From: Atriophallophorus winterbourni
Taxonomy: Eukaryota; Platyhelminthes; Trematoda; Plagiorchiida; Microphallidae
NCBI GenBank assembly: GCA_013407085.1
Contig: JACCGJ010020381.1
Coordinates: 21,902 to 85,901, forward strand
Direction: 5' to 3'
Length of the DNA: 64,000 nt
The notes beneath the pieces are model-generated. The model did no database searches, was not told the origin of the DNA, and saw nothing but the letters and a program-made list of their open reading frames with translations. This document shows, in pieces, positions 51,608 to 63,112 of the stretch. Every line of letters starts with the position of its first letter. The first letter of the stretch is position 1. The position numbers and the translations under genes are program-made.

Positions 51608-51829
51608 CAGGCTTATCGCGATCATTCATTGTGTAATATAAAAATCAATCAAATGTTTAAATAAGGATGCTCTGTGTGTACGTAACAAATTGGATAAAAT
51701 ATGCGAACTTTGCGAAAGACTATCAAGATTTCGGTTTCTTATTCATTCATAGATTTATTCATAGATGATATGCGGGCAAAAAAGTTATGCTTTACACGAC
51801 CCACAAAAACGTACATTGTGTTGGATGGT

Positions 51830-53400
51830 AAAAATATCAAAAAATGTTGTTAATGATTATTGTAAAACGTGAAAACCTACTTCTTCATATGGACACCCAA
51901 TGATTTTTTAAAGGCGTCAATGGTTTCACATTGTAGCACGTGAGTCGGTAAATTGTTCCACAATTGCACACTGCGAACGGAAAATGCGTATTTGTGGCAG
52001 TTCACCCTGCTATACAGTTGGTAAAGTTTAGATTGGTGACCACGCAGATGTGATGTGGGAAAGATGTAACAGATGGCTGTATGGATGATTTATTTGATTA
52101 AGCTCTGTCCAAATAAAGATTAGTGCTCCTCGTTGTCGTCTGTATTGGGCTGGATGTAATTTCAATATTCCAAGTCTCATTTCGTATGGATAATTAAAAA
52201 TCCCTAGGACGAGCTTCGTCGCTCTGCGTCGTGGAGTTTCCAATAGCTGTCTTTTTTCAACCAACTATCGCATGCTGGTATACCATATTCGATATGATGG
52301 CGGTTGTAGGTTGAAATCAATTGGCAGCTTTATGCTTCTGATGAGATCCAAGTTGCTTTCAGCTATGCTGGCAGCGGGTCAACATTGCATAGAGTTGCCT
52401 AAGTCAGAATGACTAATCGCGACTAAATCTTTGTCGGGGAAGGCGTGTTTAATAGCAGTTCGACCTGTATAATATTTGTATTCAACTTCCTGTTGAGCAA
52501 TATTAAGCTGCATTCCGATACATTCAGTGTCATTTCGTTATCCAGGCGCTCAGCTCGCTCAGTCATCTCCGTGCTGGGTGGCACATGAGGCGAAGACAAC
52601 TTCACGCCAGTGGTTCCGGTCTGCCGCTGCTTCCGTTGCCGTCTGCAACGTGAATCCTTGTGCATGTAGTTCGCGTTAAAACGTTCTGCGCCAAGTTTCC
52701 TTGGGCCGTCCCCTTTTTTGTTTACCTTGCGGACGCCAGTGAATGGCGTTATCTATGGACAAGGTATAAATCATATTTGAATCCCATTGCAGGGTCTGTA
52801 TAGCGGCTGTGGAGTTTATCTTGAGCCAAATCTTTCCGTCATCAGCGAAAATAAGCGCTGGTGACTGTACTATAGTAGGCATGTCGTTTGTATTTATTAG
52901 AAACAATAGCCTTCCGAGGACTAATCCTGAAGGGACACCACGGAAAACTTAAATCGAGTCAGATAGCTCATTTTTCACTCGCACATACATCTCACGCGAT
53001 AATAACCATTCTCTAATCTATGTATAGAGTTTACCATCTACTCCGTAGGTAAGGGGATTTGACAAGAGTATTTCGTGATTGACATGATCAAATGCTTTTG
53101 AGAAATCAATATAAATTACGTCCACGGAGATGCTAGCATCGAGTAGCTCAGACCAGGCTTCTTTTGCTAAATGCAAGTTTGTCAGGCAAGATAGTTTTTT
53201 CCTGTATACATGCTGTGCTTGATAGAATAAGTTATGGATCACAAGGCGATTCCGCAAGGCGTCAGCTATCATGGACTGGTATAAAGCTATCGGACGATAG
53301 TTTAATGGAATTTTTCTTTCGCCGCCCTTGTAGATCGCACTAATCAGGGCAATTTTCCAAGTTTTTGGCACGAAGCTCCGTTCGAACACTTCAGACGTTG
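51830..53400 (-). pseudogene. CR1 family E RT and C-terminal part, with RTE insert
   Basis: Minus strand. The RT starts near 53390 (FVPKTWKIALISAIYKGGER, NYRPIALYQSM, QHVYRKKLSCLTNLHLAKEA, VIYIDFSKAFDHVNHEILLS with the catalytic Asp). After a gap come MFLINTNDMPTIV and ALIFADDGKIW at 52906-52850. An RTE 3' end interrupts it at 52738-52555. It then resumes with MTLNVSECSLILLNRK, RRATKLVLGIFNYPYEMRL and HPAQYRRQRGALIFIWTEL at 52264-52070. The 3' end is near 51830 (GGATGGTAAAAATATC). Several stops. Confidence 0.7.
52555..52738 (-). mobile_element. RTE 3'-end insert within CR1
   Basis: The minus strand reads WRPQGKQKRGRPKETWRRTF directly fused to the CR1 frame; in the shifted frame the end is TEAAADRNHWREVVFASCAT, QHGDD, stop, followed by TGAGCGAGCTGAG. 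These blocks are the C-terminus of SR2-like RTE proteins. Same orientation as the host CR1. Confidence 0.7.
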
Positions 53401-53429
53401 GTGTTCTTTGCTTGTCCTTCCTGATACGA

Positions 53430-54345
53430 CGTGCTCAAGAAGTCTAATCAATTATAAATTAATCGAATCTTTACAATATATTCAATACTTCAGACTGCAC
53501 AATTGCTAATCATGGGAGATTTTAATCTCCTGCGTCTGTTTTCACAAAGTGAACAATCCCTGCAGTCGTTTAATTATAAATTCAAGGAATTTATCAAACT
53601 CGCTCGACTGTACAGCCCCACGTTCACCAGCGAAGTAGCAGATTGTGCCTTGACAAACCATTAACTTGTTTTAGCGTCTGAACCGATCTTCATAGAGACC
53701 ATAAAAAACATGGTTTTGTTGGAAAAGGGTGATCGGAAAGTGCTTGCCTTTGATTAGTAGTGTTGAACGAATTAGATTTCAGCCTTTACATATCAGTCTC
53801 CGAGATGTACACAATGAAGTGTTTGTTAGCATAGATCCTCGTTCACATTATACCACATTCAAAAATTGTTTGAATGCGAAAATGGAAGAAAACTCGATTT
53901 ATATACTACGCAAAGGCAACTACAACATTCAGTTGGTTATATGAAGCAGGAGTAAGAAATGGGAAGCCAAATGGATGCACTCCTGGGCGAATTATAAGAA
54001 TCTTGGCTCGGAAGTAATTTGGATACGGAATCACGTCACGGATCTTGTAACAGAGGATCGCACGCAGTGCCAATGGCACTTGCCTACGAAAATGGAAAAA
54101 ACTAAGGCTTCATTAAAAGAATAATCGATCACGGGTGACCCCAGGAGTATTTTCTGTACAAACCTAAAATGGATTGTCTCACTCTGACGAACATACCACC
54201 GATGCTTTAGAGACGTTTTATTCACTAGTTCTCAATCCTAAGCGTTGTATCGAGAATCGAGGTTTACCGATATCACCTCAGATGGATTTGAAAAGTGAAC
54301 TGAAGATTAATAAATACATGGTTGTGCTGAAAATTTGTAAACAAA
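53430..54345 (+). pseudogene. CR1 endonuclease and linker fragment
   Basis: The plus strand reads IMGDFNLLRLFSQSEQSLQS at 53513, NYKFKEFIKLARLYSPTFTS and LASEPIFIETI, the second half of the CR1 endonuclease (GDFN motif kept). After stops come KWEAKWMHSWANYKNL, RNHVTDLVTEDRTQCQWHL and ALETFYSLVLNP up to 54230-54340, the linker to the RT. It is head to head with the minus-strand CR1 at 51830-53400. Confidence 0.65.
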
Positions 54346-54349
54346 ATGA

Positions 54350-54485
54350 AAAGATAGATTGGAATATGTTTGGGACCGATCGTGTATTCATAATGCAAAG
54401 AAATTTGAGTACAATCGGATAGAGCAGTGTTTGGGTAACGTTTCATTTCTGACACAGAAGCTTCGTCAGATCTTATACCTACTAG
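54350..54485 (-). repeat. PLE 3'-end with family-1 hammerhead
   Basis: On the minus strand: hammerhead at 54434-54474 (CTGACGA, stem II CTTCTG/CAGAA, GAAACGTTACC), then CACTGCTCTATCCGATTG and the tail block also seen at 51545. Both core strands and the ACGT stem III are intact; stem I is reduced (AGAT opposite ACCC). Confidence 0.65.
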
Positions 54486-54524
54486 TTAATTAGATTTTTG
54501 TTTTTCTTCAAAAATAGCTTAACC

Positions 54525-54595
54525 TTAACCCCGGTAAACAGCCAGAAAGCGGTAGTTGTGTGTAAGGAATGGCGATGTGAGCACCACAATACATT
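54525..54595 (+). repeat. Hammerhead repeat, family 2, 3' part only
   Basis: GGTAAACAGCCAGAAAGCGG at 54534 and the following GTAGTTGTGTGTAAGGAATG match 16137-16175. The CTGACGA strand is missing and ACCGGT has become AGCGGT. Confidence 0.55.
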
Positions 54596-54599
54596 AGCC

Positions 54600-54945
54600 C
54601 CATTAGATATGTACGTTTACGCACGTGGGACGCTGTGTCAACTGACCTTGACTGTGCTCACTTGATTGACGTGGATACACACTAGGAGGAAAATCGACCA
54701 CTGATCCTGGTCATTCCCATGAGACGTGACACACTATAGGCTGTTTAGCGGTAAGGTCAAATCAGTGTTGTGGTTTGACTACTACTTAATCATGTTCCCT
54801 GTTCTGGCTTTCACAGGTGGTCTGACGAAGCTTCTGTCAGAAGTGAAACGTTACTCAAAAACTGTTCTAACCGATTGCACTCAAATTTCTTTGCATAAAT
54901 GAAAATATGTCCCCTGGTGCACATAAATTTACTCAATCAATAATC
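54600..54945 (+). repeat. PLE 3' region with family-1 hammerhead
   Basis: ATGTACGTTTACGC...GTCAACTGACCTTGACTGTG at 54608-54655 corresponds to the complement of 6000-6055. The ribozyme at 54817-54858 has CTGACGA (54822-54828), stem II CTTCT/AGAAG, GAAA (54845-54848) and stem III ACGT. Stem I is weak (GGT opposite ACT). The constant tail TGTTCTAACCGATTGCACTC follows. Confidence 0.65.
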
Positions 54946-55494
54946 TTCAGATATCGCTTTGCTCTGACTGCTGTTCAATCAATTCATTGACTGAATAGAA
55001 AAATGATGTCACACCGAATGTGCGGATCAAAGACTTTGCTTTAACAGCTGAAAGCTTTCCATCTCCTATGTTCTAATCACAACATGGATGTAAAAAGCAA
55101 CGAACGAAAATCTGTTCTCTAGCAACTATGAATAAGACATGTTCACCCCTCTTTTATCAAAGGAGACGTTGGTAAATAGAACGCGGAAGCTGACTATGCT
55201 GAACTTACTCCACACAAAGAACTAGCTCTCTCAAACGACCGCATTCGAAATACGGACCACCAATGTTAACTGCCGTACGATGATCGCACAAGATTGTTTA
55301 CACATAACACTAGCACACATATATGCAGTACCGTGTGAATAATACGGTAGGAAAGTGACCTCTCGAGGAGGCATCGGCAGTGACCAAGACATTCGCCGGG
55401 CTGAGAACGTGCATTTTTGGAAAATATTTCTATCGTTTCCAACACAATTCATAGATGAAAATGGGCACCGACAAGAAAAGGTTAACGAATACTC
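54946..55494. other. No gene recognised
   Basis: No coding or repeat signal that I could relate to known families. Confidence 0.35.
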
Positions 55495-55600
55495 CATTAG
55501 AGCAGTTTTTGGTAACGTTTCGCTTCAAACTATTAGTGTTGCACGTTAATCTGTACCAGTTGCAGAACCGGACGCCAGCGGCCCCATCCGGTCAGCAAGG
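55495..55600 (-). repeat. PLE 3'-end fragment, hammerhead 3' half
   Basis: The minus strand reads CTGGCGTCCGGTTCTGCAAC (compare the region near 1855-1880 of the PLE) and then GAAGCGAAACGTTACC, AAAAACTGCTCTAA. The 5' half of the ribozyme has been deleted. Confidence 0.55.
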
Positions 55601-55919
55601 AGGACGTTGGTCGAAGCTGTAAACAAACTGATGGATTACACAATATTTAGAGGTGCGTCGATCAATTTGCTTTGATCTTGCTTGTCTATCTTGAGCAACT
55701 TATTACTACTTAGTTCAATACAATTTAAACCGGATCCTTATTCGTATGATGAACATTCTAAATCAAAATCAAATGTTACCACCAAACAGCTCCAACAAAA
55801 GGAGAGCAACAACAAGGAGAGAGCGACATGATCCTAACATATAAAATACTGCGAATGGAAAATCACCCTCTCCGCGATTTGATAAAAGTCAGTTCCCCTA
55901 AGAATACACGGAGTCATTC

Positions 55920-56240
55920 AAGTTGTCTCGTGATACCGTAATCAAGACTCAACTGAAGACGTCATTTCTTCTCGGTGCGTATTTGCTTTCTGTGGAACTT
56001 ACTATCACAGTATATTGTAAACGCTCTTACGATCCGTCATTTCAAATCGAAACGGGAGGCTTTTATCAAACAGCACTGCACTATCAGCCATATTTATTGA
56101 CCCAATATGAACCTACACAAACCAAACACCTCAATAGAATTTTGATGGCACCCTCTGTATTTTTTATAGTTGTCAGTTATTGGTACATATAAAGCGATCA
56201 CTCTTTTCACCATAAAATCCTGATTCTTGAAATTCATTGC
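55920..56240 (+). mobile_element. CR1-like LINE 3'-end fragment
   Basis: Plus-strand counterpart of 10785-11110: the peptide EPTQTKHLNRILMAPS and the terminal run TTTTCACCATAAAATCC then TTCTTGAAATTC. The upstream frame (55923-56190) has no further recognisable domain. Confidence 0.45.
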
Positions 56241-57300
56241 AAACTTGCTTTTCATGGATTCCCAATTGGACTTAAATGTATTTAAATATTTTTCTGGAAA
56301 CCGACAGTACTTAGGAAGATAACTGCAACAGTTGGGGTGAAATCATATCAACCATACAGCTACGTGGTAAGCTAACCAGAGATAAGCATCCAACCAATGA
56401 ATAAATCGAATGATTTCTCACCAACGATGACCTATATGCGATAACATGCGAAGGTCTCCGATAGGCCCAGACGACCCGTATGAACTCACAAGCCTGGGTG
56501 CAGACTGTGCGTGGGCTAAATGCTGTTATATTGCCCAGATATGAGAAACAAAAACCTGTCGGAATCTAAACCCACGTGAAGTCTGAATATGCGGCACTCC
56601 AGGCTTATGATTGATAATGCCCATACTATGGCTTAGAAAGTTGTTGTTGATATTGTTACTCGGGAATGCATGGTCACGTGGGAACGATGTGGGCAACTAC
56701 CCTAGCCAAATACCGGTTCAGATGGCATAACAAATGAAAATTTCGAATGAGCTAAGCCATTTTGACTGGACGAAAATAACAAAAAATGCCACAATGAATA
56801 CCAGATTAAATGGGGAACACAAAATCTCGCATACAAACAAAGTACAGCAGCAGTACTGCTCAGCTCACGCGATCTGCCACCGAGCAGTGTAATTACTAGC
56901 GCTAAAATAGAAGAGGCAGGATGATTAAAAATGCGATATCGCAATAACGTTCAAATGTGAAAGAGTTCCGAACCAAGAAGGGATAATAACGACGTAAGAA
57001 ATAATGTGCGATAAAATTCAGTCCAAGTGATTGCCAAACACCGTAAGGGTTAAAAATGTGTCCAAATGAATCGTCAGTAAAAAGGCGAACGTTTGTCAGT
57101 GTGCGGGTGAGGGGGGGAATAGTGGGGAAACTAACAGGGGCGGGTAGGGAGAGTGTAACAGGGATCGGTCAGAACGGGGCAAGTTCGTCTAACCGCGACG
57201 AGATCCAGTGTCTTTACGACGAAAGTCCTGGAATAAACAAAAAAGAAAGCGATCAGAAAAGTGAATAAACAACAACAACAATAACATTTAGAACAGTATT
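56241..57300. other. Non-coding, partial SINE-like repeats
   Basis: Two stretches (near 56480-56550 and 56575-56620) contain ACAAGCCTGGGTGCAGACTG, GTGGGCTAAATG and CTCCAGGCTTATGATT, diverged parts of the SINE-like family. No gene was seen; 57056-57268 is an open frame without a domain. Confidence 0.4.
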
Positions 57301-57304
57301 GATT

Positions 57305-57520
57305 TTGAATGTATGGTATGAAAGCACAAGCCGGATCCAAGCAGTGACAAACAATGCTAAAGTTAACGTGGTCAGGTTGACCAGGCATGGACAGATACCA
57401 ATTTTGCACTTGGGGATATCTGACAAGCATGTTTCTCCTAAATATGCAATTTCGACGAGATTCGAACGAAAGTAGATCAGGGAGAAAACCTGGAGCTGTC
57501 TCGTAGACGGTTAGCTGGTG
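57305..57520 (-). repeat. SINE-like repeat with tRNA-like head
   Basis: Body in common with 57685-57850 (ACCAGGC(A/C)TGGACAGATA, TTTTGCACTTGGGGAT, CTGACAAGCA). On the minus strand the end at 57475-57490 reads TCGTTCGAATCTCGTCG, matching a polymerase III B box (GTTCGAATC). The A-box half is uncertain in this copy. Confidence 0.55.
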
Positions 57521-57529
57521 CACATAACC

Positions 57530-57660
57530 CCTTGCAGGCAACTCTCTGCTGCCCTGTAGGTCGCACTTGGTTGAACAAAGGCTAGAGCAGCTGACTCGAA
57601 CAAACGACGAGTGGCGCTGTGGACGCCGCTTTGTACCCAAATTACAAAGAATCTTCATTG
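57530..57660 (+). repeat. Repeat shared with 63670-63760
   Basis: TGCCCTGTAGGTCGCACTTGGT and CAAAGGCTAGAG(C)AG, ACTCGAACAA parallel TGCCTTGCAGGTTGCACCTGGT and CAAAGGCTAGAGAGGCGTACTCGAACAA near the window end. The family is unassigned. Confidence 0.5.
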
Positions 57661-57684
57661 AGGCCGACTCATCCTCCCGGAGGA

Positions 57685-57860
57685 GATAGTCGGGTTGACC
57701 AGGCCTGGACAGATATCAATTTTGCACTTGGGGATTTCTGACAAGCACGTTTTCCCAAAATATGCAACTGCTACGAGATTCGAACGAACGTAGATCATCC
57801 AATGGAAATTTGAACGTCCTATCTACCATGCTATTGCAGTGAGTTTTGGATTTTGAGACG
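57685..57860 (-). repeat. tRNA-derived SINE copy
   Basis: On the minus strand: CAATAGCATGGTAGATAGGA (A-box-like TAGCATGGTAG) followed about 50 bases later by GTTCGTTCGAATCTCG (B box GTTCGAATC), then the common SINE body down to 57690. The spacing fits a tRNA head. Confidence 0.6.
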
Positions 57861-59419
57861 TTGACCTACCGATAGGAAATTCGAATCCCAATGCAATTGG
57901 GTGTTTTTCGGAGAGTCCGCTTAAACTTACTCGCTAGTTATATCCAGACATAAAATGGGTATCGACATTGGTTGAAAAAATAACTACGTCGGAGTAGCAT
58001 TCTGCCCTGGGGGTGAAATCATATCACATGTACCACATCATGTTAAAATAACGGTATACTCTTTCACTTAAATAATCCGGTTAACGTCGGGTCTCACACA
58101 CAGCGATCGGACATAGATGAGCTAGCAAGTCGAACAGTAGAATCGTGAAACAGATCCATCGTATACCACATTCCTTCAACAAAATGGTCGTATCACTGGC
58201 TCTGAACACATGCTCCGCAGCACACAAAACCAGTGGTACACGTGATGCAGAGAAACAAGCCGGATAAGCAACACAAATCAATGCTGCGACCGTAAACAAA
58301 CAAACAAACACCAAGTGTGCACATAAAGCGTCGAAATGCACACAGAAATGGCAAAGTGTCGAATGAGGGGCAAACGGGCCGGGTTGTAATTAGAAGAAAT
58401 AACCTAATGTCAATCAAACGATTTTCGGAGCGATTTGACTGGGTTTAAGCACAGGTGAAAAATTATTCACGAGTGATTACTGGTCATGTGATTGATCAAA
58501 TGAACATAGCTACGGCCAATCGATGGCTGATAGTCACAAGGTACACGGCTGGAACGTGAAGAAATCGCGCTACTCACTACAACTATTTACGCATCTGATA
58601 ACAGTAGTTAAGCAACCATGACATGCTGGCGCAGAAGCGTTAACCGAACTAGTTCAGAAGCACAATAGGAATACGCGAATGCAAATGTAAATAATCTAAC
58701 CACAAGGAAGTTGAAGTATAAGGTGCAGGTGAAATATTGTACGGATGTAGTAGCGGGACTGTTTGAGATGGTGTGCAAGCACGTTTTGGCTAATCTTCAT
58801 CCCAGAAAGGAATGCATAAATACATGAAATCAGAAGCCTGGATCCAAGCAATGTGTTACGCAAGCATAAACTGCACGTGGGCTAATATAATGTCAGGTAG
58901 CCCTGGTCAAGACAGATATATGAAAGAGAAATTAGGGTGACATTCTAGCGTGTTTTTGCATGTAGCTCAATATCGGAAGCAAATCAATGTAGCATGGTGT
59001 GCAGCTCAAAAGAGTGCCGGATTGAAAATACATAACAGTATGATCTCAGCTCAGCTTTCTACAACGGGTTCAACATTTCACCCTCGTACGCCCAAGTGTA
59101 GCATTAGAGTAAGTACTAAAAAAGAATGGCATGTCATACGAAGTACGAGCAACGACAATAACAAAATTCGTGCTCTAGTCAGCGAAGAATTATGTGCAAA
59201 TAAGACAATCTTCATCACCTAAATCGTTACTTTGTTATCAGAATCACAAATAATAAAAACAACGAAATTTTGAACGTGATTTGCTCGTTCCGGTTCCCTA
59301 GAAAGCATAGATTATTCCAGTAGAAGCCAAAGTAGCAATTGATGTGGTCTCTCATCCGAGTGCAAAAACCGTGTCACAAGTTAAAGTAAAAAGCGTTCTG
59401 TGAAAACAGCACGCACGAT
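57861..59419. other. No gene recognised; one SINE-like copy
   Basis: A SINE-like copy lies at 58815-58930 (CAGAAGCCTGGATCCAAGCA, then GCACGTGGGCTAA and GTCAGGTAGCCCTGG). The remaining sequence has no coding signal. It lies downstream of the last YTH exon found and may hold further exons or its 3' untranslated region, which I could not locate. Confidence 0.4.
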
Positions 59420-59443
59420 TTAACTGAGGGTATGCACACCTAC

Positions 59444-60355
59444 CTCTTCACGTTCTCGCTGCTCGTAGTATAGAAAGTCGTCGAAGATGGACTGGGTTTG
59501 TGAATAGTTGGCAAACACTTCCATCACTTGCCGGCCACGTTCCAGTGGTAGTTCAGTTGCGTCACGCGAGTGTGTGACCGGCTTGTTCTCATTAGTCTCG
59601 ATTCGTATGTGCCGAAGCGCGGTGTTCGGTACATCTTTGACAAAAATCCATCGCACGGTGAATGCGCCTTGCCACTTGTCCTGCGCCCAGACTTTGGCAC
59701 GCGTGTCGTAGTCCACACGTGAGGTCATTTCGGCCATGCCACAAAAGTGCCCCGATCCGTTGACCGAGAAGAACAGGTAAATGGGGAACTGACCATTTGA
59801 GGCAGTGAATGCCGCATCCAGCTTTTTGTTGCCTAGTTCCGTGGAACACCAGATGGAGTATTTGATGGATCGATGAATATCATCCTCGGAAAACGATTTG
59901 ATAACAAAAAAGCGAGCATTGTCCACATTCGTGTCGAATGATGATGGATTGATGGACTGGGCCAGTTGTTGATAGAATTCCGATTTGCGCTGAAGCGATT
60001 GATCATCGTGTGAATTTTGTGATTTAGAGGTCGGTGCACCGTTACAAATGTTAGCATGAAACGGTACGTCAGTGTTCAGCTTGCATTTTGTAGGGGTAGT
60101 GCGTCGATTCACAGCAAGATGATTCGCAACTCCACGTTTCATTGGCCATGGACAAGGCATTATGCTAGGTGGGGCACGAGGCGGTTGCCCTGCAACGTTA
60201 GCCCAGGATTTCTGTTTGGCAAAATCTCCCAACAGGTTAGGAGACAAACGACGTCCAGATGTTGAAGCAGATAGCATGCCGGGGCGAACTACGCCGCTCG
60301 GTCGGTTGAGGATAAGCGGTTGACGATTGTCGGAACCCAACACATCGGTTCCAGG
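59444..60355 (-). other. YTHDF exon B (YTH domain)
   Basis: This 912-base exon is exactly 304 codons. It may end at GAAGAG before GTAGGT (59443), a plausible donor, or run on to a stop at 59420 after seven more codons (VGVHTLS). Vertebrate YTHDFs continue with about 15 charged residues here, which favours splicing to an unseen exon, but both ends are possible. Confidence 0.8.
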
Positions 60356-63112
60356 CTAAAGTTGAAGAAAAATTAAAAAACGCGTGTAAAGAAGAGAAAA
60401 ACTAAAACCAAGAAAACGTGAGGATCATATAGTCAAAATCATCTCAAAACATACATTGATGATTTAACTTTATGATGTTAGAGGGAGTGATTTCCGCAAG
60501 ACAGGTAACTTTCTAGCACCACGGATAGGCATCGATTTCTCATGCTCAGGCAGTACTTATCTGGGGTTGGGCAGTTCGATATTATCTCAATAGCGACACA
60601 CCGTCACTTTCTATCTCCTTCAGTAAGCTCAGATGATACATTCGTACAGGCCCCATGTCCTGTAATCTCAAGTTTTTGTACCGCCGTGGGATGTATGTAT
60701 AATAGTAAAAGCCAGATCCAGGCAAACATCTGCACAGCCAGACCAAGATGTGGATAGACTGCACAAATGCTTAGCATCGATCGAGAACTATGTCGCCCAC
60801 AATCCGAATAATCAAAATAAAATTGACCTCGAAAATTACATAAATGTGGTGTTTTTTTGTTAGCTGTAGGGTGACGCATCCATTAGTGAGTTGCCATACA
60901 AAATAAGGTGACCTAAAGGAAGTGTGAAATTTTAATAAGAGTACAACAACAATCTAGAAAAATTGAGGAATGCGAAGGTGGAAAACGGACAAATGAAACG
61001 GTGATCATACACGAGTATCTCGTGCACAGGAGAAAGAATCAACAAATTTTGAAATAGATGCGCGAAAGCGTCTGATTTGAATGGCAGGAAAACCTAATGA
61101 ATGTTGTTGTGCTACCTAGTTTTCTTTGAAGAATAAGGATCAAAATTAGTTGCAATAGTAAATTGCGGCAGTGCATAACACCAAACGAGACAAATCTTCG
61201 GTTTTTGATTCCCAGATATTAAACAAGATGAACGCCGTAAAACTTGCTAAAATCAATAAGAAATTCCACCCGATTTCATCTATGGTTCTTAATAGCGGGT
61301 TGTACTAGAGGACCGTTGAAACAGAGCACAAATAGTTGTGAGTCAACTCAAAGGGTATGTGATTGCAAAGTCAATCCGACTTCGTTCATCCCAATTGATA
61401 CAAAGCTGTGCAACAAATTGACACACAAATTATCGCAAGCAGAGCAAAAAGAAGCTAACCATATTCACAGTCGTTCCCATCACACATGAGCACACCACAA
61501 CCAGTTTTGCGCATTTCGCATTATCCACGAGGCAGTGCTAATAAGGTACGCGTTAAAAATGTTCGCTATTCTCCAGTCCTGTAGTAATCAATTGATTCAC
61601 TACAGCACACGATAAAGATCCTTCGTAGATCCCTACAAATTGACTTGAAATTGTGCTCGGCTCACAACGTGTACCAATAAAATGACCATAAATCAATGGT
61701 TATCGGCAGGCCATGAAGTCTCAGAAATATTTCCATCAGTCACACAGGACAAAAGCGATCGAGCACCGCAATAGTTTGAGTGAGATATTTGTATGAAATT
61801 TGAATACAAAATGAATCTTAAATGAAATCAAAAGCTGGGATCCATGAAAATTTTTGCAAGATAAGAAACTGCACAGGAGTGGACTGGGATACTGCTAGGT
61901 TGCTTGTTGAAAAACTTTATTAAGCTTTAAACATCATATATATCTATGGGCTTGGGCAACCTGACAGTTTATTAGCCCACGTACAGTCTATGACTCAGCG
62001 GTACTTTGCTTATGTGGGCTTGTGATTCCATGCATGCGAGTAGATTATTAAACACGAAACCAAGTAAAATCTTGCGTCGTATAAACTCACCGGAAAAGTG
62101 CTGCTAGGGTAATTCCAACGAGCATTTGATGTCAACTTTGCGATCATTTCGGACTGATTTCCAGGCACTTCCGTACGATCAAGGGGATCACCAATAGTCA
62201 AGCGATTGAAATCTGCTGGAAGCAAAGACTCATGAGGTTCTCTTTCTTCAGATTGAATGGAACGCACTGGCGTATATGATTTCACAGACTGCTCGTTGTT
62301 TGTGCTATTGGACAAGACATTATCAGAAGACATTGAATTCGATGTAGCAAGCGATTGCGCGGTGTAAGCAGAAACCGACACCACCGGCAATGCATTTGTG
62401 CGGTTGTTGTAATTCGGCATCATTTGTTCTCGCATGTGAGGAGGATAATAAGTGTTTGATGTAAATTTATGATTAGTCTGATGTTGACGCGTGTATCCAC
62501 TGGACGCAAGAGATAACATGTTCAAATCCACATGGGAATTTGGTGCTGACCACTCATCCATCAACGGCATCATTCCCCCATTAGCAATCGAGCTGGATGA
62601 AGCGAATTGGGTGGAAGTGTAAGGCCAACCAGAAATGTTTGGGCTTGTACCATATTGAGCACTGGTATATGCGTCTGGGGAACGCATGGTAGCGTTTGGT
62701 TGGCCGGAAGGCGATCGGTAAAAAATTGCAGGATCGTGATTTCGTTGATTTGTATTCGGTAAATAAGGATTGGCCGATTGAGAAGCCGCTGAGATTTGAG
62801 TAGGAATGGGATAGGCAGCAGCGGCCGCTGCAGCAACTGCGGCCAAGAGGGTGGCTGCATACGGAGATGATGTTTGGTTATTTGCAAGGTCCGTCAAATA
62901 TGCAAGGTCGGGTGACTGATTGTTGCTATTGTGACCATAGTTTCGGCCTAAAGAGACCCAATCGATACCGTTATAGTTAGCCGCCATGGCAGCCGCAACG
63001 GCAGCTGCATCTGGGGCAGTGGTAGATCCGTTTTCTCCAGTGCCATATGACAAGGGAGAGAACATTGTACCGTAATATGTGTCAGCTGTATTTGACATAT
63101 TTCCGTACATAG
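59444..63112 (-). CDS. YTHDF-type m6A reader, two exons (partial gene)
   Basis: YTHDF proteins bind N6-methyladenosine in mRNA in the cytoplasm and promote decay or translation of the bound transcripts. Exon A (63112-62091) starts after TTATTGTTACAG and ends at CCG before GTGAGT. Exon B (60355-59444) starts after CTTCAACTTTAG and is joined in phase. Exon A encodes a long disordered Asn-, Ser- and Ala-rich region. Exon B has [14 protein letters not shown], resembling the conserved SWA block of animal YTHDFs, and then the YTH domain (59917-59504). The three cage tryptophans lie in YSIWCST, KVWAQ and DKWQG with spacings of 54 and 5, as in vertebrate YTHDFs. The end [16 protein letters not shown] is also typical. 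The 5' exon and the true 3' end were not found. Confidence 0.9.
60356..62090 (-). other. YTHDF intron with SINE-like repeats
   Basis: A 1735-base intron bounded by GT (62090) and AG (60356). It contains SINE-like copies at about 60695-60780 and 61820-61915 (plus) and 61945-62030 (minus). No coding sequence was seen in it. Confidence 0.75.
62091..63112 (-). other. YTHDF exon A (disordered N-terminal part)
   Basis: 1022 bases. The first in-frame ATG of the exon is at 63110-63108 ([14 protein letters not shown]), but the splice acceptor just before it shows that coding probably begins in an earlier exon. Ala runs ([12 protein letters not shown], and [12 protein letters not shown] near 62830) and many Asn, Ser, Tyr and Gln residues fit the phase-separating low-complexity region of this family. 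Confidence 0.8.

Noticed and set aside
55923..56192. Membrane-protein-like frame as host gene
   Set aside because: Its 3' half is homologous to the LINE end at 10785-11110 on the other strand.
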